A stretch of DNA of 64,000 nt, taken from the NCBI GenBank assembly GCA_019321725.1, contig CM033109.1:6665993-6729992 (forward strand), given 5' to 3'. A program made the position numbers and the translations under genes. Below the pieces are notes generated by a model. That model saw nothing but the letters and a program-made list of their open reading frames with translations. It had not been told where the DNA came from and ran no database searches. Shown here one piece after another: positions 50,963 to 62,929 of the stretch (position 1 is the stretch's first letter; each line of letters starts with the position of its first letter). The stretch is from Paulownia fortunei (lineage: Eukaryota; Streptophyta; Magnoliopsida; Lamiales; Paulowniaceae).

Positions 50963-52325
50963 GAAGAGCAGAGAGTGAGAGTTGGGGGTAGAGAGATTTG
51001 CCTTTGATCTTAAGCTGGATAGATCATATGAGAAAATAGATGATAAGATGGCGCCAGATGCAGGGGGCGTAACTGGTTTTACCGTTTTGGCCCTCGCTTC
51101 CTCTTCAACCTTTTTTTCACTTGTTTTGTTTTGTTTTGTTTTTTTTTTTGAGTGGTAACTTAGCAATTATTACTTGCAGGCACCGCACACAAGATAACAC
51201 AACAAAATAGTTGGATAGGACGAGGGTTATTTGGCCATGGATGGTGTTGGGTAGATGTGATCTATTGCATTCTATCCATCTAAAAATTTCACATATTGAT
51301 GAATAAGAATTGAATTGAGAATGAAAGAAAAAAATTACCAATTCTCTTTGTTTGGCAGCGTTAAATTTACATGTTAAACTTCATCTTTGCTTCAACTTGG
51401 ATTAAAAATTTATACATGAAGAGGGATTATCTCATTCCTCCTCCTTTTCTTTGGTCGAAAAGGGTGTGTACCCTCCTCAACCCTCTCCTACCAAACATGC
51501 TTTTACGTTTGACAACCGAAAATATGCATAAAATCATGACTATTTGTGCATAAAATTTAGTTATTTTATTCAGTAATTGGCTCACAAAAGAAAGAAAGGA
51601 AAGCACACCGAAAAAAAAAAAGAAGGGCTTTAGATACCGTGTGATTCAAATAAAATAAAATAAGTTAGATCAGATTTGCGGGAAAATTTGAATTTGATCT
51701 TGTTTAAAGCTAGTTAGAGTGAATTTTTAAATAAACCCAACTCAAGATGTTAGTAAATATTTAGGAAAAAAGTATCAAATTCAAATGGAATCACGTGGAA
51801 GTAAACCTGGAGATGATTCTGAACTAGATTGTCCTCATTTAATCCACCACCATCAAGAATTGATGTTCAACTAAGTTTCTAATAATTACCATGACCTCCG
51901 ACTAGTTTACCTCTAGTAAACATGGGTTCTACTTGATTTTTCAACAACACAGTAGATAAGGTACTATATTAGCATTTCTTTACTACCATCTTTTTTCTTT
52001 TATTGTTTTCCTGGTCTATTGCCTGAATATTCAGACAGTGATTAAATAGTTCAGCATATATAGTTTAACAAGTACAAAGGTTCGCAGCTGATGAATTAAA
52101 TCAAATACAAACATAAAAAATTGTGAATAAAGCTAATGCAGAGTAAGAATATCTACATTTGTATTTACCCTAAAATATGATTTCTTTTGTGCATGCCTTT
52201 ATGTTCATATACTCCCAACTAGTAAGCTTGTCTTCTCAAGATTAGAGTCTGACTAGAGTGATGCTAACAATACCTAGAAACAATATAACCAATATTATCT
52301 ATACAGACTTGACAAAATTTGAACA
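50963..52325. other. Intergenic region between rhodanese-like gene and ZIP4
   Basis: Contains the promoter and 5' leader of the rhodanese-like gene (about 50963-51250) and the ZIP4 3' UTR (just below 52326). TTTTG repeats lie at about 51121-51140. No gene is visible in between. Confidence 0.55.
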
Positions 52326-55300
52326 TTATGACACTGCTAGAGTCCTGCTTTCTCCATTGTTTTGCCCATTAAGTTTCTTCTCAAAGCCTGCTAAATAGTC
52401 CTCCATACATGATCTGTATGTTTGCATCCCCGGAACCTTCAGGGCTAGTTCCAAACCGATATTCATCCACTTCTTTGCCGAGTCAATTTGCCCCAGCTTT
52501 ACAGGGAGAGCAGCTCGGTTCCATGCTGTCATGGAAAGCCATTTGGCTTCTTCAATGGGATACTCTCCTTCCCTCAATCCAACCATAATCCGGTATGCTT
52601 GCTTGTACATTTCAATTATTGAGCCATCGTCTGGGTTTCCCTTAAGAATGGTGCCGATAGAGATTAGCTTCCTGAGAACCAGAGCCACGGTTTGGTAATC
52701 TGGAGAAGGGGAAGCAAGAAGGGCCGCAAAACAGGTGTTCAAAGCAAAGGTGCCTACTTCAGGGTTAGAACGTGGTCCTTGTGAAGCCTCCAAGCCAATC
52801 TGAAGCAAATGATTTGGGTTGCAAGATTTGGAGCTGGCAAAATTTTTGACCAATAGGAGCTGTTGGGCACCCATATCACTTAGCCTGGAGTACAGGTCAA
52901 AGGCGCTCCAAGTGTATATGAAGAAGAAGTTAGGCTCAATAGCAGCAACCTGATCATCATTTTTTCTGATGCTGGCTGAGCTTGACATTAGTATCTGCAT
53001 CCAAGCATTAATACTATGAAAGTGGAGTTACACGATTGCAGAAATTATTCTCAACGGTCACCATTATCATTAATTGTTGCTTACATATCATAGAAATCAT
53101 ATCTCTAAATTGTGTTAAAAAAATCGAAAGAATGAGGCAAAACAAGTTGTCGAACAACAAACCAATCAATACACTTTATAGTTACTTTCCTGCCCTGTCG
53201 ATATGTGCTAACAAAAATCGGAAGAATGCGGTAAAACAAGTTATCGAACTAAAAATAAATCAACGCGCTTTAGTTGGTTACCTTTCCTGCCCTGCCTAAT
53301 AGCTCAATGGCTTGTCTGACTTCGGTTTCCAGCAATGTGCCCTTCCTATGTTTCTCATCAGCAATAATGGCAGATACAGACAGTATTATTGATTTACAAA
53401 CCATCATATCGTTTCCCTCTGTTTCTCCATCACCTAAAACTCCATAAAATTCTGATGCCAATTTGAAGAACTCTGCAGATAAGTAATAGTTTTTCTCCTG
53501 CCCAGTTCTTACTCCAAAGTTCCAAGCATTCCCTGCAAACCAATTCTTTTCTCGTCTTCCAACCTCACATTTCCCAAAAAAGAGGTCGGCTCCAATCTCA
53601 GATTGCCGGACATGAGCTCGTTTCATGTGTTTGAGGACATCAGTGTCATTAGCTGGGTCCTGACTTAAAATCGTAACCAAGGTGCGGAATATTACAACCT
53701 CATTAGTTGGCATTGGTCTTCCTGAGGAATAGAAATTTAAGAGTTGGGACAGAGAGGCAATGGCAACAGGAAGAGAACGGCAGGCAACAGCTTCATGGGC
53801 TGAGAGGGAGATGAAATCAGTGGTGAAGTCAAGGCAGCTAGGCATTGCTTGCATCTGAGCAATAGCGCTGTTGTGGTCGTTCTTTTGCAAGAAAATCTTA
53901 AACTGCAAATACCATTGCAAATCTTTAAGTCAACAGAACAATAAACTAGGCGGTCCTTTAACTGTTGAGCGCAAGTATAAAAAGTTTTTGACAAATATGA
54001 CGGATCATACCTTGAGGAAGGCACTAGCTATATTGGGTTCCAACTGCAGACACAAAAAAGCATCAGGATGTTGAGATATCACTGGAGATATAAAGTCTTT
54101 GCAATTGATTTATTGGAGGAATTAGCTCAATTGCTTATTTATTGCATACCTTTTCAGCCTCATCAATATATTCTTCAGCTCTGTCCAGCTGCAACAGGCC
54201 TAGGTAGCAGAGGCAAAGAACTCGATATCCCTTAGCTCTGAGAATTCTGTTCTCTATTCCATGAGGTACATATAGCATAGATTTTTCAAACATCTCAGCA
54301 CTGAGCAGATAATCCTTTGATCGAAAATACTCTGTGGCACTGCAAAACCAAAGATTCAAAATGACAAGTTTAATACCAATTATTGCACCACCGGGAGATG
54401 CCCTCCCTTAAAAGAAAAAATCTAGTGTTCTGCCAGACAGTGTGCGCATCTGAAAACTAGAAAGAGTAAAAAGAAAGAAAGCAATTGCAATGATCTGAAA
54501 ATGGGAATACATTTTAAATTTTCGCAATTGATCTTCATATTAGATGTCAAAGTTGCAGTACAAGTCCAATTGCAGGTCAGAGGTTGCATTCACACGATAA
54601 CCACTGCTCTTTCATGTGAAAAGGCCTAATAGTTATTGTATGCATCAGCATGAGCCACAATAATAGTACAAAAGCAACTAAACAAGACAACTCATCATCT
54701 TATGCAAAAGAAAAATATATAAAATCTTTTCGAAGTTGGCTAATCAGTATGAGTTTGTTACTCAGTAACGTACTTAGGTGGTGTTAAGATACATTTGTTT
54801 CCCAGAAAATGCAGCCTCTCTCATTTCTTTTGCTTTGTTTTTTCTTGGGTCAAAATAATGTTCTTTTCAATTAGGATAAACAAGCATTAACAACCGGATA
54901 TCTGCTCATCTATTTCATAGAGCAAAAAGGTTGACTAAAGTTTACCAGTTCCACAGAAGAGCATGCATAGTCGTCCTCTCCTTAGCAGCACCTTCTCTGT
55001 CAAAAAGCGCCACCACCCTCTCATCTGAAACCAGCTCATTGACAACATTAGCTCTCACCTTCATTCCTTCACCATTGCTCAATCCATTCCCAACCACCCT
55101 GTTGACCACCCTAATAGCTGCACCAGCACTAACATGACAACGCTCCAATAGCCCCAGAAACACTCCTTTAACTGACTCCGCCCCTGCTGCACCTGCAGCC
55201 AGGAAGTACGATTCCACGGCCGACACCCAAACACCCTCAGGTATCCCCTTATTCACCACCATTCCTCTCAGCTCCTTCTCTGCCTCCCCATACCTCCCCA

Positions 55301-56282
55301 ACCCCAACCACGCTTTCATCGCCAGCACGCTCAAACTTGGATGGTGGTCCCCACCACTCCCAACCTCCCTCAAGACCTTAACACATTTCAACACACTCTC
55401 GAATTCATCGCTCTGCAAATGTGCTGCTGCTATGAATCTCAAAGTCTTCAACCTCAACTCCTTCAAATTCAAAGTCTCCTCAGTCCTTTTCACTACTCTC
55501 AACCCCTTCTCACACAATTCCAACGCATCATTCATCAACTTCAACGCCTCATTCACAACGGAAGCCTCACTTATTGACAGCAAAGTCTTTCCAAAAGTTA
55601 AGTACTGATTAGCTAGGGCATTATAATTCCTCGAAACTCCAAACAAAACATTTTTTGACCTGTTTAACAGCGCGATAGCCAAATTTCGATCCGAAACTTC
55701 CCAAGCAGCTCGAGATCGGGCAAGGTTGAGATCCAAGAGCAATTTTCGCTCGTCATCATTCGAAACTGAGTTAATTTCAATATTTGATACAAGATCGGTA
55801 GCTTTTTCAAAGCAATTGTTAGCTAAATCGAATTTTCTTAGGTCATACCAGATCAAACCGGTTTTGTAGAAGAACAAAGCCGCCTTGAACTCCGGAGAAG
55901 GAATTCCTGCCACATCGGCGGTGAGAAATAGCAGCTCGGCGGCAACTTGCCGGAGCTTGGCATGTTCCTCCGAAATTTTCGCGGTGGAGGCATTGGAGAG
56001 GTCGACGCACGTGTTCCAGAGGCGGTAGCTTAGTTTCCAGACGAGAAGTTTGATGGAATTGGCGAAAGGAGCGAGTTGACTCAGCTGAGTAAGGTGTAGT
56101 CGAAGCTCGGAGGAGAATGAATCCGGCAAGGGATGCGCGGGCAAGTGGCGCTCGACCGACTTGATAGTGGACTCGATTTGCGAGAGTGCGGTTGAGTGGT
56201 TAATGTCGGCGGCCGAGGCTACAGCATTCGCGGCGGAAGCTCGGCGTTGGTCTGGCGTGGAGGAAATCTCGGCGATTCTCAT
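52326..56282 (-). CDS. ZIP4: ZIP4/SPO22 TPR-repeat meiosis protein
   Basis: Exons 54946-56282, 54150-54339, 54011-54043, 53282-53902 and 52326-52994 join in phase to 949 residues, close to the length I recall for plant ZIP4. The product is helix-rich with TPR-like pairs throughout, for example [56 protein letters not shown] and [21 protein letters not shown], the last being characteristic of the SPO22/ZIP4 family. ZIP4 is a ZMM protein that acts on meiotic chromosomes, promoting class I crossovers by bridging other ZMM proteins and the synaptonemal complex machinery. Exon 3 is a 33-base microexon coding [11 protein letters not shown]. Start ATG 56282 is the only good one; upstream sequence is not coding-like. 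The first exon is unusually GC-rich for this window. The intron after exon 4 carries a tandem duplication of the exon 4 donor. Confidence 0.95.
53115..53296 (-). repeat. About 95-bp tandem duplication of the ZIP4 exon 4 donor region
   Basis: Plus-strand 53211-53296 (end of exon 4 plus the first part of the intron) is repeated at 53115-53199 with an offset of 94-97 bases and roughly 80-85% similarity. Shared words are AATCG.AAGAATG.GG.AAAA and TTTCCTGCCCTG. On the minus strand the second copy retains GCAGGAAAGTAAC, so a duplicate GT donor lies just downstream of the true one at 53282. Confidence 0.88.
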
Positions 56283-59052
56283 TTTTCTTTTATTTTCTTT
56301 TCGTTTTTTGAATATTAGCGGGAAATGTCGGGTCAGAATTGGGGAAAGTGAGGTTTAAAACATAACAAGGAGTTTAGGCAATGTGCATTACTGCATTTTC
56401 TAAAGTAATTTTAACATACCAATTATTTTAACGGCTACTAACTTAAACAATTACCTTATTTTCACCATCAATTTATTGACCAATAGTTTTTTTAGGGAAA
56501 GTTAGAAGAGAAATTCTTGTTCGGATTCAATTTAGTCGAATTTAAATTATAAAAAAATATGAATTTATTTTTTTTATATGATTAGCTCGCAACAAACCCA
56601 TTTACAAAAGACCGACAATTACAACTTCACGTACCATATGATTGATTGGGTCGGACAGACAAAATTTAAACTAAATTTTTTTAAATTATATAATATTTAC
56701 ATCTTAACTGAATAGTATCACGATTGTGAGAGCGTTAAAAAATATAAAAGATACTATTCATTAAAGAAAAAATCAAATGATATTATGAGTTATTGGATTA
56801 TATATAACAATATCAGTAGTACTTGTGTAATGGTCGTATACACAAAAATAATTTATAAAAATACTTGTAGAGTATTCAAACAAGTAGCATAAAATTTCTC
56901 ATATTTGTTTTTCATGTAAATATGCTTTTTCACATAAATATGTACCACATTAACCATGAATGTGCACTTTAATTGTTAATTTTGAGGTAAGGGTGAGTTT
57001 AGCCAGTTATTGAGGCTCCCAAAATCACTTTTGAATATCTACATTGATTTTAAGGACAATAACGTAAAATGTAATCACTTTTGGCCTACTGCAATTTATA
57101 GAAGCATGGTAAGTTAAGTCATAATTATTTTTTAAATCGTTCAAACGCAATAATCAATATTTTTTAAAAGCTAAAAATAGAGGTTTTGGTCAACCGCGAT
57201 TTGATACAATCAAATTCTTTGAAGATAAATGTTACAAATTCGATTACTGTAAGAATCAATTTAATTGAAATTGAGTCAGACCCTATATTCAAATGACATT
57301 TATATTTGAATTAAATTTTAACTCTATAATTTGAGTGAAAATAAATTCGAATTCTAATTTTTTCTTGTACAAGAAAAGATATATACCTATACATATTAAA
57401 TTTTTATTATAATTGTATAAGGCAATTGACGTGTCTCCCCCAAAAAATATATTATATCTCCTATAATTTGATTTTAATACGATTGTTGGAAAATCACACA
57501 TAAATACATAGTATCGTCTTAGAGCCAAAAAAAGGCTCGTTCTCGCTTGTTTGTATTATCAAATTGTATGAATATATTTTTTCAATTAAAAAATTAAAAT
57601 TCATGATTTTTTAATACCATAAAGGTAGACCGTGAATTTTTCAACATAGGTAGCTTGGGTGGGGGAGGATCCCAGACGAACCGTAGTTTCGGAGAAAAAT
57701 CAAACACTAGTTTAAGATCCATTTATTTATGCTTTAAATGAAACCTATTTTTGATGGTTATCTTTCATAATTTAAAAAACTGTTTGTTGAAAAGAGGTTA
57801 AAAAAAAAATTATACATGAAAAATACAGTTAAAATGAGTAAGATATATTCTTTTGAAGTTTTGGCCGAAAAATCGAGTTTTTTCACCAGAATTTGCTATA
57901 AATTTGTTGGAAAAGCTGGCTGAAGAAAGAACCACTGCCAAATAGTTGGCACGTTAGGACACAGCACCTAAGGTATTTGGCAGCACTTTCTTGGAGAGAA
58001 AAAAAAAAAAAAGGTGGGGAACTGAGTTAAGAGCTACATGTTGTGGTCTCTTTTTAATAGACTTTATTGACGAGTTAAACAAATAATATACATAGAGAAT
58101 GGTGAACTATATTATTGTCATTACAACTAATATAAATAATATACAAAGAGAATTGGAAATTACATTATTGTCATTACAATTAATATATCAAGGGGTATTT
58201 TAGGTCAATTAAAAATTAAGTGGAATAGTATAAATATAGATATAAATATAGATATAAATATGCTCCAAATGCATGTTAGTAGTATAAGATTATATAGAAG
58301 TTGATTTTTTTTTGCAGCCTATGTTCCCATGTTATTAATGAAATATCTTTACATTCTTTTTATCTGGTTGGTCTATGAAATATGAAATGTCACAAGGTTT
58401 TGATAGGCTCTCTCTCGCATGGGCAATGACCCTAGCTTTGTGATAGCGAGCAAGATGAGATTTAAGAATCATGTTGTATAAGTAAAACTTTGAATGATTG
58501 TTTCGTATTTGGAGTAGTCAGGAAGGTTAATATGCATAATTTAGAGTCGTCTTATTTTGAAAACTAAGATGTATCATGTTTGATCTATTATGAAGTATGT
58601 CCAAACTTCATAAAAAAGCCTCCTATAGTCAAATGTGTGAACTACCAAAAGACATTTAAGAGAATGATAGTTAAACGGTGTGCAGGTCAAGCGCTTGACT
58701 AGGAACGGAATTGAGGTTTATGTGATGTTAAGAGTATGACATGTCTGAATTGAGAGGGAGCTCCATCGTAATGTGTATTTATACCACATGTGATTTGAGA
58801 CGACCATTAACCACCTAAAAGAAGTGATTGAATGGGTTATGCTTCGTCACCATGTAAGCCCTTATTGGTTCTTGTATTCTTTGAGACTTTAGACCATGTA
58901 ATGAGGTTTAAACTTGATGACTATTTTAACATATTATCCAATAGCCATGGATGATTTAATCTATCATAATATGTCTAAGAAATTTGTTAAGACCAAATTG
59001 ATTGGCGTGAGAAGTAGAGGAAAAACTAAATTGGTGACACACATATGTTCTA
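56283..59052. other. Repeat-rich AT-rich region upstream of ZIP4
   Basis: The lower few hundred bases should hold the ZIP4 promoter. Beyond that no gene is supported. A 12-base unit (TATAAATATAGA) repeats about three times at 58229-58260. The block TTGGCACGTTAGGACACAGC near 57947 and the more gene-like composition at 58370-59000 suggest decayed transposon sequence, but I could assign no domain or ends. Confidence 0.45.
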
Positions 59053-59217
59053 CTAGTAAGTAACACGTGTGTTGCACGTGATTTATATGATTCTAGTGAA
59101 ATAATTATATTATTTACTAATTTATTTAAGTAAAATTAGATACTTCATAAATTAAAAAATATTAAATAAAATATAATCAATAAAAAATACAATATTTCAA
59201 AATATTTCATAAACTAA

Positions 59218-59345
59218 GTATTGATCAATATGACATTACAACAAAGTAAGAGACTCTTATAGCTCATACTTTGTAGGCAATACTTGTTCTCTAAAGATTG
59301 AAGAAATTTGACAAATTAAAAGAATCTAAATCTTAAGTAAGATAG
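59218..59345 (+). repeat. Direct repeat copy 1 (partner 61675-61790)
   Basis: GACATTACAACAAAG, TAGGC.A.ACTTGTTC and AAAGAAATTT-type words occur here and again at 61684-61785 in the same orientation, with moderate divergence. The two copies flank the PIF1 helicase remnant, so they may be an internal duplication of the element or ends of another insertion. Confidence 0.7.
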
Positions 59346-59769
59346 ATAATTAATATTAAAAAATATCCCTTTTACGAACATAAATAAAACTACATTTTAG
59401 CTATATTTCATCTTTAATGATGAATACACATGGAACCAAATGAAAGGATTAGGGTTTAGGATTAAAAATTAAGTAAAATTTATATCCAATAATCAATGAT
59501 CTATACAATTATTTGTCAGTTTTTACATATTAATCGGTAAACATATCGCATATACATAATATTATTAAACTATTTTAATTGAGTATGACCATTATAAGTA
59601 ATCAAATTATTTTTTCTTTAATTACTTGTATGTTGGGATTTTCTTCAAATTACACAATTGTTAGATATCAGAATTTTGTGCTATAGTGAATCATACTTCA
59701 ATATTATTTTTTTCTAATAAAATAAAATATTAGTTACCATTAATAAGATGTAGTGTATTACTTAAGGAA

Positions 59770-61432
59770 AATATATTTGTCCCTACACTCAAAACTTGTC
59801 TATATACAATATTTTTAGTCTACGTCTTCTTCTCACATTTGCAATGTCTTGCTTAATCAAATATTGGTTATAGATATTGAAATTCCTCTGAAGAGAGTAA
59901 TATATAATTGGCATTGAAAAGACACTGAATGAATAGACATCAATATTTGGAATTGTTTTATATGGAATTGTTTACATCTAATTGAAATGGATAACTTTCA
60001 TTTTCAGCTAGCGAAAGTGGCACTATAAGTTTAAAAACAAGCTTTTCATTATGTTGTCCAAATACAATATTTGCATTAATTACACTATTCTTGAAATCTT
60101 ACATACCATTCTTGTACTATTCAATCCATTTTATGGATTCAAATTCCTCAAAAGAATTATTAGACAATTTTTTCCAACTCCAATTTATGAAGAGACAAGT
60201 CATTTGGAGCTAAAGTGTTCAAAATGTCCTCTTCATAATAGTAATTTATATCATCAATAACTTCATCAAAACTGTTTAAAGTTCTTACTTTTCAATGCTC
60301 GACTTATCATGTAATGAAATGAATAAGCATTCTTATTTAAGGTAGGAAAAATAGCCCTAATAAGTCGTAATATTGAGTTTTTTTTTCATTGTTATACTCA
60401 ATAATTATCTCTTATGAAATTTTGATATTACATTTAGTATCATTTGATTCCTCACTTTTTCCAACTCTAAGTAAAAACTCACTGAAATTTAGATCATTCC
60501 TCCACTCAAGTTCCTTGATAAAGTAATTTTTTTCATTTTGAACCACAAATATGATTTCACCAAACTTGCAAAAATAGTTTGGTAGATTGTCGCCCTAAAA
60601 ACAACTATTAATATTTGTCTAAAATTTTCGCAAAAAACTACCACTTTCCCCCCAAAATCCTCATCATTTCCTATTACGTCCTTCAATAATTTATTAACAT
60701 TATTGATAGCCATCATTTTATCATTGGTGCTTCATCCTATAAGAATAGTCGTGTTTTACGTAATAGCTCTGTAGCCCTACTTTGCTTGGACATAGTGCAC
60801 ACTCACTTGATTCAATTGCATCTATTGGCATTTTGAAGTGAGAATGTGTTGTTCTACCCCCTGGCATTATTGCGACAACAACTCCAGATGCGGTGGTTAC
60901 AAGTGTTATTTGATCTTTGGATCTAAGATGAATTAACAATGCATGGTATAAAAATCTTTTTCATATTCCACATAGCGCATCAATAAAAAAATCTTTATAC
61001 TTTTGTATATAATCTAAAATCATTAGAAAAGATTTACGTTGTTCATGACTCAACTTTAACTATGATTTATAATATTCTACAGGTATTTCTATTAACATGT
61101 TATTTTTACCTCTCTTGAAAAATTATTATTCATGTTATCTATATAGAATAAGAATGTTCGGAATCATATAAACTATTGATTTTTTTCATGCTCTCCAAGA
61201 AAAAATTTAAACTTTTCAAAATTTTGGTAACTTGTAGTTCAAATGAGGTTTCTAATTTTCTTTTGAAATGTTTAGACATTGCTATGTATACCAAAGAATT
61301 CTCATATCTATTGGTGCACAATATACATCTTATCGACTCCATGGTAAATTTCAAACAACTCGGGTAGATATTTGATGGTAAAAGTGCATGTAGAGTTAGT
61401 AATATCATTACTTCAACAAGCAAACCTAACAT
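59770..61432 (-). pseudogene. Decayed Helitron PIF1-type helicase
   Basis: Minus-strand fragments follow the order of Helitron PIF1-like helicases. First comes a region near 61000-61060 where IDALCG stands for the Walker A loop. Then ITLVTTASGVVVAIMPGGRT with AHS-type TTHSHFKMPI (60790-60910), and FGGKVVVFCENFRQIL with ASLVKSYLW and LSRNL (60489-60716). Near 60090-60260 there is NDLSLHKLELEKIV and LLRNLNP, and at about 59880-59930 a C-terminal part resembling the TIPN and Y-x-L-S region. Many stops and frameshifts separate these, and the Walker A residues are lost, so no functional helicase is made. Confidence 0.85.
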
Positions 61433-61849
61433 CTTGTTTGATGGTTGGTTGTGTTTTGTTTTTTTAAATTTGTCATATTGATGAATATCAATAACTTCGA
61501 AATCATACAGTTAGTGTATATAAATGATGATACTTATACTTTTTATAATTTTATTTGTCTAATTTTATTAATTAAAAATATATAAACTCAAAACAAAACA
61601 AAAAGATGAATTGAAATTAACATGAAAAAATTAAGTATTTTAAAAGAATAAAAATTAAGGTATTACAAAAAGGTTTTTTACAATTGACATTACAACAAAG
61701 CAATGAACTCTTTTTCACCTTATAATTTATAGGCGACACTTGTTCCTTAGAAATTAAAGAAATTTAGCAAATCAAAACTTAAAATTTGGTATGTATCAAA
61801 GTCGAACAAAAAAATTCGAATTGATATTTAATTTTGTTATAAAAAATTC

Positions 61850-62045
61850 GATATTCGGTTTGATTTTAATTTTTTTTATTCCAAATTATCGAACTTTACC
61901 AAATATAGAATTTAATTTTTCTAAATTTTAGAAATAATATTTTTATCTTATTTTATATTTATTAATTAATTGTTTACTTTTAACTTACCAAACTAAAAAT
62001 AATAAATTAAAAATACAATTAGATTTTGTTAAGAAATAAAAATAA
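61850..62045 (+). repeat. Direct repeat, partner at about 63340-63540
   Basis: A block of about 190 bases including ATCTTATTTTATATTTATTA, TTAACTTACCAAACTAAAAA and TACAATTAGATTTTGTTA recurs about 1.5 kb downstream in the same orientation with small indels. Confidence 0.75.
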
Positions 62046-62929
62046 AGAAGAAATTGAACTAAAAATATGTTATATATAGCTTTGTAGTATTGTAATAATA
62101 TATAGATATAATAATATTTTATCTCCATTAGATACCTTACAAAATTTTATTGTTAATTTTATTTTAACCCCAATATATACTTTTAAAATTGCTTCAATTT
62201 TATCAATTATATAATTGGTTCAGTAGAATAATATGTAAAAGGATAAAAAAAATAGACAAGTAAATAAATGTAGTACAAAATTATTTTCTACTTAATGTAA
62301 TATATATTTTCTTTTAAAATATTTATGTTGAAATGTGATTATAACGTATGAAGGTTCATACAACTTATTTTTGTCATGTTTGATTCAGTTGAAAAATTTT
62401 AGGCTCTCTTCGGTTTCATTTCTAGTCGTTTTGAGGAGATAAAACTGCGTATGTTTTGTTGGGACAAATAATATGATATATTTTGAAAGATATTTTATCA
62501 ATTATAGATATATTATTACTATTATTTTGTTGTGGTTAATAAGACACGTTTTCAATTATAAATATATTGTCAATATTATTGTGTTGCAATTAGTGACAGG
62601 ATAGGATTTAGGATTATCTAAATATTGTGTAATAAATAATTTGATATTATGGGGGAAAACACCATTCCCAAAAAATACAAGTGACAAACACATTTTCGTA
62701 TCTAAACAAAAAATAATATTTAGAAGAAAAGTAGAAAGATAAAGCCAATATAAACTATAATGTTCGAATTGACAATAAAATAATATAAATAAAATTAATT
62801 AGATTAAATGATCAATCCAAAAGATCTGTTTTTTTTTTATGAACTGACTCTAAGAGTGATTTTCCAAAAGTCGAAAAAATTTACTAAGTCAAATATCAGA
62901 TGCAATTCTAACTGAACTAATATGATTAC

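Larger units (their letters stand above)
59053..62106 (-). mobile_element. Candidate Helitron, 3' end well marked, 5' end tentative
   Basis: Read on the minus strand, the element would end with CACGTGCAACACACGTG, TTACTTA and CTAG, followed by host T. The 6-bp stem (plus 59064-59069 and 59075-59080, loop of 5) placed 7 bases before CTAG is the standard Helitron 3' terminus. A decayed PIF1 helicase lies inside in the matching orientation. A possible 5' end, TC preceded by A, is at 62106 (minus-strand TCTATATATTATTAC). It is only a guess. No Rep (HUH nuclease) domain was recognised, so the copy is truncated or non-autonomous. Confidence 0.55.

Noticed and set aside
50963..51166. Upstream extension of the rhodanese-like frame
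   Set aside because: It is open but has no ATG in good position and begins with a K/T/N-rich simple-repeat translation; the ATG at 50962 starts a credible transit peptide.
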